Assembly: GCA_947372465.1 (NCBI GenBank)
Contig: CANBTT010000031.1
Span: 1-33,757 of the forward strand
Reading direction: 5' to 3'
Source: Burkholderiales bacterium
Lineage (GTDB): Bacteria; Pseudomonadota; Gammaproteobacteria; Burkholderiales; Burkholderiaceae_C
Length of the DNA stretch: 33,757 bases
The notes beneath the pieces are model-generated. The model was not told the DNA's origin, ran no database searches, and was given only the letters and a program-made list of their open reading frames with translations. This document shows positions 23,365-30,883 of the stretch, piece after piece. The first letter of the stretch is position 1; each line of letters starts with the position of its first letter. Made by a program: the position numbers and the translations under genes.

Positions 23365-24156
23365 ATGCAAAATTTTGAACTCATTGAATTTTCATTGAAC
23401 GAGCACATCGCAACCGTCACCCTCAACCGCCCCGATAAGCGAAATGCCATCAGCGACAGCATGAGGCTGGAATTGATTTCTGTGTTGGAGCACGTCGCCT
23501 CAGACAAAAAAATTCGCGCCATGGTCTTGACTGGCAACGGCAAAGGCTTTTGTGCCGGAGGAGATGTCGCGGGGATGGAGAGGCGAATGAATTCGCCGAC
23601 CGGCGAAATCGCTTTCAATGGCTGGCACCGCCAGCAACGCGTGCATTACACGCAGTCCCTCCTTCATACATTGCCCAAACCTGTGATTGCCGCTGTCAAT
23701 GGCGCAGCCTCGGGCCTTGGGGCCGACACGGCACTGGCCTGTGATTTTGTCATTGCGAGTCAACACGCCAATTTCACCTGGTCTTACATCAACCGAGCAA
23801 TCGTGCCAGATGGGGGCGGCATGTACTTCTTGCCCCGTCGCGTGGGCCTGGTCAAAGCCAAAGAGCTGATTTTTTCAGGACGCAAGGTCGATGTGACCGA
23901 GGCCTTGGCTCTCGGAATTGTGGACCGCCTCACGAGTGCTGAAAATCTTCTCTCCGACGCGCAAGCATGGGCCGCGCAAATGAGCACTGGGTCTTCAACC
24001 GCTTTGGCGCTGACCAAAACCATTTTGAATCAATCCTTTGAGCTCTCGTCCCACCAAATCTTTGAGCAAGGCAGTCAAGCGCAGGGCATTTGCTATTCCA
24101 GCACAGAGCACAGAGAGTCTGTCATGGCCTTCCTGTCTAAATCGACGCCAAAGTGA
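23365..24156 (+). CDS. Enoyl-CoA hydratase/isomerase-family (crotonase) enzyme
   Basis: 263 residues, the usual crotonase length. The oxyanion-hole segments are GFCAGGDVAGM (about 54-64) and NGAASGLGADTALACDF (about 112-128). The segment AIVPDGGGMYFLPRRVGLVKA carries Asp where classical hydratases have the second catalytic Glu; many PaaG-like isomerases and related enzymes share PDGG, so hydration, isomerisation or another crotonase reaction are all possible. AAGGA is eight bases before the ATG and the gene is ten bases after the receptor. Its stop overlaps a possible GTG start of the ligase, so receptor, crotonase and ligase form one operon. Confidence 0.9.
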   Translation: MQNFELIEFSLNEHIATVTLNRPDKRNAISDSMRLELISVLEHVASDKKIRAMVLTGNGKGFCAGGDVAGMERRMNSPTGEIAFNGWHRQQRVHYTQSLLHTLPKPVIAAVNGAASGLGADTALACDFVIASQHANFTWSYINRAIVPDGGGMYFLPRRVGLVKAKELIFSGRKVDVTEALALGIVDRLTSAENLLSDAQAWAAQMSTGSSTALALTKTILNQSFELSSHQIFEQGSQAQGICYSSTEHRESVMAFLSKSTPK

Positions 24157-24158
24157 AC

Positions 24159-26306
24159 ATGTTTTCTTCCCTTCATCCGCTTTTAAGTCCCGCCAGTGTG
24201 GCGGTCATTGGTGCTTCAAGCGACCCGAAAAAAACAGCAGGTCGCCCCATCGCCTATTTGCAAAAACACGGCTTTTCTGGAAAGATTTTCCCGGTCAACC
24301 CCAAGATCTCAGAAATCAATGGGCTCCAATGCTTTAAAAGCATTGCCGATTTACCAGAGGTTCCCGATCTTGCCATCGTCTTGCTGGGCGCTGAGCGAGC
24401 CCATGTGGCCGTGAAAGAATTGGCAGATCTTGGGACTTTTGCAGCCATCGTCTTGGCAAGCGGCTACGCTGAGACAGGCGAGCAGGGCGCTCGCCGCCAA
24501 GAGCAGTTAAAAGCGGCGGCGGGAAAGATGAGACTCTTGGGCCCCAATACCATTGGCTTGGTCAATCTGTCAGAAGGCATCGTGCTGTCGGCCTCGGGTG
24601 CGCTGGAAATGGATGACTTCAAAACCGGTCAAATTGGGGTGGTGTCTCAAAGTGGCGGCATCTTGGGCGCCTTGCTCTCCAGAGCCACAGCAAAAGGGAT
24701 CGGTTTGTCAAAACTCATCTCCACGAGCAACGAGGTGGATTTGGAGTTGTCGGACTTCATTGATTATTTGGTCGACGATCCTGCCACGCAAGTCATCGCC
24801 CTCTATATTGAAGCGATCCGATTTCCGGAGAAATTTCGCTTAGCTGCGCTTCGCGCCGCGGGTGTTGGCAAACCCATTGTGGCCTTCAAAATAGGTAAGT
24901 CTGAGGCGGGCGCCATGGCGGCGGTGTCTCATACGGGGGCCTTGGCGGGCTCAGACCGCATGTACGATGCTTTGTTCAACCACACGGGCGTGATCAGAGC
25001 AGAAAACTTTGCTGACTTGCTTGATATCTCCATGACGCTTGCCAGTCGAAAGACATTGCATGGCAAGCGGGTGGCCATTTTGACCTCCACTGGGGGCGCT
25101 GGGACCTTGGTGTCCGATGCGCTGGGTGTCGTGGGGTTTGAGACACCGGCGCCCGACGCGCAAACGGCCAGTGCTTTGCGGGCTTTGCAAAGTGGTGACG
25201 AAGCGGTGCTCGACCGAAACCCCATCGATGTGACGCTGGCCGGTCTTCAACCAGATTTGCTAAGAGCCGCCATCAAAATTTTGCTTCAAAGTTCAAGCTA
25301 TGACGCCCTTGTGATTGTTGTTGGTTCATCAAGCATTGCGATGCCCGAGTTGATGGCCGGGGCCATCAAGGATTGTTTGCACTTGTCGCACAAGCCTGTT
25401 CTTGCCTACATCAGTCCCCATGCCCCACAGGCCGCCCAATTGCTTACAAGCTACGGTGTGCCGTCCTTTCCAGCCGCTGAAAGCATCGCGGCTTGTTTGT
25501 TGGCCATGCACAAAGTCGCTTCTTGGATAGCGCCTGTGACTGAGCAAAACAAGGCTCGACCAGAGATTGTGTTTGAAACCTCAGGCAACTTGAATGAACA
25601 CGCGTCTAAACGCTTGTTTGCACAATTTGGTATTCCTTGTACAGAAGAAGTTGTGGTCAAAAGTGCGCAAGAAGCCACGACTGCGGCTTTGAACATCAAT
25701 CGACCCGTGGTGTTAAAAATTCTGTCCGAAAAAATTCTCCACAAAAGCGATGTCGGCGGTGTCGCTGTTGGCTTGAATGCCCAGACGGTTGGCGATCGTT
25801 TGACGCAAATGTGCACGGAGGTGGAAAACAAGGCGGGTGTTCGAGCAGAACAATTTCTTGTTCAGCAAATGGTTCAAGGTGGAACAGAATTGATTTTGGG
25901 CCTGCACAAAGATCTTTTGGGTTCAGCCATTTTGCTGGGGATGGGCGGCGTGGCGTCTGAGTTGCTCAAAGACACCAGCATGCGCATGCTGCCCGTGAGT
26001 GGCGGCTTGTCTTCAAGGGAAGCCCTGGAGATGGTCATGGCGCTTAAAACTTGGCCTTTGCTCAATGGTTACCGGGGAAGACCTTTGTGCGATGTGGAGG
26101 CCTTGGTCAAAGCCATTGTGGCCTTTTCTGAAATGGCACAGCAGTTGAACGCGCATCTCTTAGAAGCTGAAATCAATCCACTGTTTGTTTTACCAAAAGG
26201 TCAGGGCGTTTTGGCTGCAGACGGGATTGTGGTTCTTTCATCGACCTCTAGCGGATCACATCAAGAAGGCATCGCCTTTGACCGTCATGGCATGGGCTTG
26301 GTTTGA
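24159..26306 (+). CDS. Acyl-CoA synthetase, NDP-forming (acetate-CoA ligase-like fusion)
   Basis: 715 residues from the ATG at 24159; a GTG at 24153 overlapping the upstream stop is an alternative start. The N-terminal CoA-binding Rossmann domain (SVAVIGASSDPKKTAGRPI) is followed by succinyl-CoA-ligase-like domains with the phospho-histidine motif AAVSHTGALAGSD (His258). The C-terminus, from about residue 460, is an ATP-grasp domain (VVLKILSEKILHKSDVGGV). This alpha-beta fusion order is that of NDP-forming acetate-CoA ligases and related acyl-CoA synthetases; there is no GNAT domain, so it is not Pat. It should activate an organic acid to its CoA thioester with ADP formation. With the crotonase and the receptor, it suggests uptake and CoA-dependent breakdown of one acid. 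Confidence 0.9.
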   Translation: MFSSLHPLLSPASVAVIGASSDPKKTAGRPIAYLQKHGFSGKIFPVNPKISEINGLQCFKSIADLPEVPDLAIVLLGAERAHVAVKELADLGTFAAIVLASGYAETGEQGARRQEQLKAAAGKMRLLGPNTIGLVNLSEGIVLSASGALEMDDFKTGQIGVVSQSGGILGALLSRATAKGIGLSKLISTSNEVDLELSDFIDYLVDDPATQVIALYIEAIRFPEKFRLAALRAAGVGKPIVAFKIGKSEAGAMAAVSHTGALAGSDRMYDALFNHTGVIRAENFADLLDISMTLASRKTLHGKRVAILTSTGGAGTLVSDALGVVGFETPAPDAQTASALRALQSGDEAVLDRNPIDVTLAGLQPDLLRAAIKILLQSSSYDALVIVVGSSSIAMPELMAGAIKDCLHLSHKPVLAYISPHAPQAAQLLTSYGVPSFPAAESIAACLLAMHKVASWIAPVTEQNKARPEIVFETSGNLNEHASKRLFAQFGIPCTEEVVVKSAQEATTAALNINRPVVLKILSEKILHKSDVGGVAVGLNAQTVGDRLTQMCTEVENKAGVRAEQFLVQQMVQGGTELILGLHKDLLGSAILLGMGGVASELLKDTSMRMLPVSGGLSSREALEMVMALKTWPLLNGYRGRPLCDVEALVKAIVAFSEMAQQLNAHLLEAEINPLFVLPKGQGVLAADGIVVLSSTSSGSHQEGIAFDRHGMGLV

Positions 26307-26340
26307 ATGCGCTTGTCTCAGATCGATCAACGCATGGGTC

Positions 26341-26383
26341 AAGCGAATTGGCAAAGCGAATTGGCAAAGCGAATTGGCAAAGC
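26341..26383. repeat. 13-bp tandem repeat, three copies plus four bases
   Basis: AAGCGAATTGGCA occurs at 26341-26353, 26354-26366 and 26367-26379 without mismatch, followed by AAGC. It fills the end of the short spacer between the convergent acyl-CoA synthetase and response regulator genes, stopping just before the regulator's stop codon. Confidence 0.9.
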
Positions 26384-26384
26384 C

Positions 26385-27140
26385 CTAGTTGGATTTGACC
26401 TTCAGGGGGGCTGATAATCGGTAGCCCGAGCCATGAACTGTTTTGATCTCAAAGGCTTGGCCTTTGAAATTGAACAGTTTGGAGCGCAATCGGCTGATCA
26501 AAACCTCTAGACGCACTTTGTCAAAAGATGAGCGGACCGACTCTCCGCCCAATTTGTCAATCAAGTCCTCGTAGGTGCAGTGTGTTGAACTTTGAGCCAA
26601 GGTCGTCAAAGTGATGGTTTCTTTGGGGGTCAGGCTCAAGACATCTGTCTCAGGGGAAGACAGGTACATGCTCTTTATATGGACGGTCCAACAAGCCAAA
26701 GCCGGGTCGTTGCTTGGAGGGGTGTTGGTGGTTCTTCGTAAAAGGTTTCTCATCACCGCTAGAATTTCATCCGGCCGAGTGGGCTTGGTCAAATACACAT
26801 CCGCACCGGCTTGATAGCCCTCGGTGCGCTCGCTGCCCATGACGCGCGCCGTGAGCATCACGATACCAAGTTGCGGATAAATGTTCCTCAGCCACTTGCA
26901 CAAACTGATGCCATCTTCACTAGGAAGATTGAGATCCAGCATGACAATATGTGGGGTATAGGTCGACAGCATGGCGCGCATGTGCTCCCCATCGTAAGCG
27001 CACTTGGTCGAATAGCCAGCAGACTCCAAGACCAGAGAAAGTTCTTCGCTTACACGCATGTTGTCTTCAACCAGCAAGACCGTACCCATCACCGGTTTGG
27101 GCTCTTGCGCATTGATGTTGTGTTGGGGGTCGACCGTCAT
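26385..27140 (-). CDS. OmpR/PhoB-type response regulator
   Basis: 251 residues. The receiver domain (about 18-135) has the acidic pair Glu25-Asp26 (LLVEDN), phosphorylated Asp69 (VMLDLNLP), Thr97 (MLTARV) and Lys119 (LTKPT). The C-terminal winged helix (about 160-246) ends with the typical FEIKTVHGSGYRL. The gene follows the sensor kinase stop by two bases, so the two are one unit and likely partners. The first 17 residues before the receiver are unusually long; an internal ATG at residue 18 is a possible start. No ribosome site is visible at either, which fits coupled translation. Target genes are unknown; the adjacent divergent secretion genes are candidates. Confidence 0.9.
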   Translation of the reverse strand: MTVDPQHNINAQEPKPVMGTVLLVEDNMRVSEELSLVLESAGYSTKCAYDGEHMRAMLSTYTPHIVMLDLNLPSEDGISLCKWLRNIYPQLGIVMLTARVMGSERTEGYQAGADVYLTKPTRPDEILAVMRNLLRRTTNTPPSNDPALACWTVHIKSMYLSSPETDVLSLTPKETITLTTLAQSSTHCTYEDLIDKLGGESVRSSFDKVRLEVLISRLRSKLFNFKGQAFEIKTVHGSGYRLSAPLKVKSN

Positions 27141-27142
27141 GA

Positions 27143-29035
27143 TTAAACCAAAAGTAAAAATTCGAATCGAATGCTGTTTTTATCGATCGACAAGGAGATG
27201 TGACTGCCCAAAGCCTGCGCCATGGACTGAGACAGCCACAAGCCCAGCCCCGCACCCGACTGTCTTTTTGCGCTCTCGGCTCGGTAATAACGCTCAAAAA
27301 CACGGCTGGGATCTGGTGTGCCGTCGGCTGCAATTTCATTGGAGACGCTGAACAACAGAAAGTCTTGCGTGTCTTTTTGCTGTCCTTCGACTTTGAATTC
27401 AATCAGGCTTTCGTTTGGCGAATACTTTAAAGCATTGGTCAATAAATTGTTCAAAATGATTTTCAAGTAATGGGTGTCTGTGCGAAACACAAAGTCTGCG
27501 TTGATCCCTCTGGAAATGGCGTAGATTCTATCGCTCGGTTGAGAGGCTTTCACCGCGGAGAGCAAATCTTTCAGGCTTGTTTTGTCAAATGTCAAAGGCA
27601 TATAGCCTTGTTCGTATTTGTCAATTTCTGAGCATCGCTCAATGATGTCGTCAATTTCTTGCAAAGAGTGCTCAATCGACCGAACCCTTTTGTGCGTTGG
27701 GTCTTCAGCGCTTAAACGACTTTGAATCACACTCAGTGCCATTTGACTGGCCATCAATGGGTTCTTTAGCTCATGGGCAATCATCGCTGTAAATTTTCTT
27801 TGTTGATCCAAGCGAAGCGTTTCTTTCTCAAGATTTAAGTGGGCATCTTTGAGCTTGGTGTTCAGGGAAGAAATTCGAGCATGTGTGAACTTGTTGTACG
27901 ACCAAAAGGTCAACATAAAAAATGAAACGGGTATCAAAACTCGCATCAAAATCACCTGAGTGAACGTTAAATTATCAGCGATAAAGAAGATGCCCATGTA
28001 TTGAAAAACCATGCCCGGGGTTTGGATCAAAGGAATGAGTAAAATCAAAAATGTAATTTTTTCGGAAAACAATTTCAGGTGATTTCTTGACTCAAAGGCT
28101 TGCAAAATCAATATCAAAACACATAACCACCGGCCATATTTAAAAAGAAACTCAAGGCATTCAATGGCCATGACCCCGTCATAAAAAGCATAGGCGACAT
28201 TGACGCCTGCCAAAACGACCACGATCCAAGTCAAGGGGATCCAACGACCATTGGGCAAGAGTTGATTTGACAGTGCAAGCCAACAAGACAGAAAGATGAA
28301 AATTGATGTGCACAGAAAAATAGGCAACATCTCCTGCGAAACATTTTGATTGACATCAAAGAGAATTGGGAAAAAACCCATGACACAAAACCAGCTGGTG
28401 GTGCCCGTGGTCGATAGCAGTAAGGCACCAAGGCTGACCAAATTGAAGTTTGAGATCAGTTGAGTCAGTGACAAACCTGCGATTAAAAGCATCATCGTGA
28501 CTGAGGTGGCCAAGAACATGTCTAGGCGTCGCTGAAGATTGCTCATCGCGGCCTGTGTGTCAATGGTCATATAGAGTCGAAAATTTATTTTCGAGTTCAC
28601 ATTCAAATACAATTTTGACTCGGGTGTGAGCACGCCCAAGTTGATGGCTTGATTGAGTTCGTTGGCCTCAAAATTCAAAGCTTCCCACTCCTTGGGCTCT
28701 GTCTTTGAAGGCCTGTACAGCGTCATCCGCGTCAATAGCACGGGGAGCACCCTCAAATAAAGGTCTTGGTTGCTCTCGGGGATTTTTGTGGGACTCAGTT
28801 CAATCCACACACTGTTGTCAGAAAAGGACAGTTTGTCGTTGTGGAGGATCGGCGAAAACGGCAAATTTAAAACATCTTTGAACGTCAGTTTTTGACTCGC
28901 ATCGAGCAAAACGGCTTGATTGATTTCAATTTTTTCGTTGGCCGTATTTTGTGCGCAGGCCGCAGGTGCCAAGATCCATAAAGGGATCGAGGCCATCAAA
29001 CTGAACATCAATTGAATCAAAAATCTTGAGGTCAT
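27143..29035 (-). CDS. 7TM-DISM sensor histidine kinase
   Basis: 630 residues. A signal peptide (to about residue 28, PAACAQ) leads into a periplasmic 7TMR-DISMED2-type domain (about 40-160; LPFSPILHNDKLSFSDNSVW), then seven hydrophobic spans (about 170-385), a coiled linker, and the kinase core. The phospho-acceptor His421 is in MIAHELKNPLMASQM, the N-box is NNLLTNALKYSP (529-540), and GAGLGLWLSQ (594-603) is the ATP lid. DISMED2 domains are often linked to carbohydrate or other small-ligand sensing. Its partner is the response regulator downstream. It is divergent from the TpsB gene, 106 bases away, so it may sense a surface or carbohydrate cue that governs the adhesin. Confidence 0.9.
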   Translation of the reverse strand: MTSRFLIQLMFSLMASIPLWILAPAACAQNTANEKIEINQAVLLDASQKLTFKDVLNLPFSPILHNDKLSFSDNSVWIELSPTKIPESNQDLYLRVLPVLLTRMTLYRPSKTEPKEWEALNFEANELNQAINLGVLTPESKLYLNVNSKINFRLYMTIDTQAAMSNLQRRLDMFLATSVTMMLLIAGLSLTQLISNFNLVSLGALLLSTTGTTSWFCVMGFFPILFDVNQNVSQEMLPIFLCTSIFIFLSCWLALSNQLLPNGRWIPLTWIVVVLAGVNVAYAFYDGVMAIECLEFLFKYGRWLCVLILILQAFESRNHLKLFSEKITFLILLIPLIQTPGMVFQYMGIFFIADNLTFTQVILMRVLIPVSFFMLTFWSYNKFTHARISSLNTKLKDAHLNLEKETLRLDQQRKFTAMIAHELKNPLMASQMALSVIQSRLSAEDPTHKRVRSIEHSLQEIDDIIERCSEIDKYEQGYMPLTFDKTSLKDLLSAVKASQPSDRIYAISRGINADFVFRTDTHYLKIILNNLLTNALKYSPNESLIEFKVEGQQKDTQDFLLFSVSNEIAADGTPDPSRVFERYYRAESAKRQSGAGLGLWLSQSMAQALGSHISLSIDKNSIRFEFLLLV

Positions 29036-29141
29036 GGGGGGTGATCTTACTTGAAGACGTCTGTAGACCTTGCATTTTTTGGAAAGCTTTTAGATCTTGC
29101 CGATGATATAAATTGGTTTCTTTCTACTCGGGTCCATCGAT

Positions 29142-30863
29142 ATGCATGAATTTAATTCATTGGCAAAGGTTTCGGCTTTAACTGTCTGGCGTTGTTGTTT
29201 CTTTTTGATTTTCTTGGGCTTTTCGCACCTCTACGCGCAAAACATCCCCAATGCTGGCTCCCTGCAGCAGCAAATCAATCGCGACCGAGAGATTTCTACT
29301 CCGAAAGAAATTCAAGGCACGGTGTTGCCTCAATTTGAAACAAAAAAACGTGTGGATGGACCCAAGGTCACGGTCAAAGAATTCAAATTTGTGGGCAATA
29401 CGATTCTGAGCAATGTTGAGCTCAAAAAAGTAACAGACGGTTTCACCGATCGATCCTTGGCGTTCTTTGAGTTGGAGTTGGCCGCAATTGCTGTTGCTGA
29501 GCGTTACCGCTCCCTGGGATTTGTGGTCAAGGCGAGTCTTCCACCACAAGACATCAAGGACGGGGTGGTCACCCTTCAAATCCTTGAGGCGAATTTCGGC
29601 CGTGTGGTGCTCGATGCATTTTCGAGCACAAGGGTGAGCGCCAACCGTGTGCTGAAGACGATTGACTCGACACAAAAGACGGGTGAAAAACTCAACACCC
29701 AGCACATCGACAAGGCCTTGGCCTTGCTCGCCGATTTGGCGGGTGTGCAAATTCAGGGCAATTTGGTTGAAGGCGATGCGCCCGGACAAACCAATCTGGT
29801 GGTCACGGTGAAAGACACCCCTGTCATTGGTTTTGATGCGTCAAGCGACAACACGGGTTCGAGGTCGACGGGTCAAAACCGCTTGGCCACCAATTTGGCC
29901 GTTAATAGTCCCTTGGGAATGGGAGACCAGTTCTCGATCAGCACCCTCAGCAGTTCAGGCACGCAATATGTTCGTTTTTCTGAGTCCTTGCCTGTGGGTT
30001 ATTCAGGCGCCAAGATGGGCTTGAATTTGTCGCATTTGAATTACCATTTGGTCACCCAAGATTACGCAGCCCTTTTGGCCAAGGGAAGTTCCGATGCAGT
30101 GGGTCTGGAGACGAGCTATCCTTGGGTCTTGACCCGGCAGTCCACTTTAAATGTTCTCCTGGGGTTAGAGGGCAAACATTTGGTGAACCAATCTCAAAAT
30201 ACGGTGGCCTCTGATTATGTCAGTCAATTGTTGAACTTGGGTTTGAATGGCAGCACCTTGGCCTCTCCTGTGAGTCAGACCAGAAGCAGCTTTCGCATCG
30301 ATGTGGTCGGTGGACAATTGGATTTGAGCAAATCGGCCAATCGGTCATCCGACGCCAACACCACCAAAACAGCGGGACGTTTCAATAAATTCAAGTACGC
30401 CGTCTCCAGAGACCAAGAACTTGTGCGGGGCTTGTCAATTTACTCATCACTGAACGGTCAATGGGCCAACAAGAATTTAGATTCTTCAGAAAAGTTTTAT
30501 CTGGGCGGGATCAACGGCGTCAGGGCCTATCCCAGCAACGAGGCAGGAGGGGCTTTGGGACAGTTGGCCAGTGTTGAGCTTCGCAGCCGTCTGGGTCAGT
30601 CCAGCATGCTGACGGCCTTTTATGATCATGGCCGTGTCTTGGTCAACCCGAGCAACGACTATTCTGGGGCCTCTGCCTTGAACCAATACGCATTGCGCGG
30701 CTATGGTTTTTCTTATGCGTTTGTCTCTGTTGGCGGCACAAGCATCAAAGCCACGGTTGCCAGACGGATTGGAAACAACCCCAATCCCACGACCACGGGC
30801 AATGACCAGGACGGCTCGATGGTGAAGAATCGCATTTGGTTGAATGCGACGGTGCCTTTCTAG
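29142..30863 (+). CDS. Two-partner secretion outer-membrane transporter (TpsB)
   Basis: 573 residues, typical of the FhaC/ShlB/HecB family. A signal peptide (to about residue 32, HLYAQ) is followed by an alpha-helical plug-like stretch (LQQQINRDREI), POTRA domains (VTVKEFKFVGNTILSNVELK, then a second around residues 145-220), and a 16-strand Omp85-type barrel. The family lid-loop motif appears as FYLGGINGVRAYPSNEAGG, and the protein ends in Phe (NATVPF), the usual outer-membrane assembly signal. It exports the large exoprotein encoded 20 bases downstream. No ribosome site is obvious at this ATG. Confidence 0.93.
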   Translation: MHEFNSLAKVSALTVWRCCFFLIFLGFSHLYAQNIPNAGSLQQQINRDREISTPKEIQGTVLPQFETKKRVDGPKVTVKEFKFVGNTILSNVELKKVTDGFTDRSLAFFELELAAIAVAERYRSLGFVVKASLPPQDIKDGVVTLQILEANFGRVVLDAFSSTRVSANRVLKTIDSTQKTGEKLNTQHIDKALALLADLAGVQIQGNLVEGDAPGQTNLVVTVKDTPVIGFDASSDNTGSRSTGQNRLATNLAVNSPLGMGDQFSISTLSSSGTQYVRFSESLPVGYSGAKMGLNLSHLNYHLVTQDYAALLAKGSSDAVGLETSYPWVLTRQSTLNVLLGLEGKHLVNQSQNTVASDYVSQLLNLGLNGSTLASPVSQTRSSFRIDVVGGQLDLSKSANRSSDANTTKTAGRFNKFKYAVSRDQELVRGLSIYSSLNGQWANKNLDSSEKFYLGGINGVRAYPSNEAGGALGQLASVELRSRLGQSSMLTAFYDHGRVLVNPSNDYSGASALNQYALRGYGFSYAFVSVGGTSIKATVARRIGNNPNPTTTGNDQDGSMVKNRIWLNATVPF

Positions 30864-30883
30864 CTTTTTTTCAACACGGCGCC

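Noticed and set aside
29178..29789. 203-codon minus-strand frame inside tpsB
   Set aside because: The TpsB reading has a signal peptide, POTRA and barrel motifs; the antisense frame shows no family motif.
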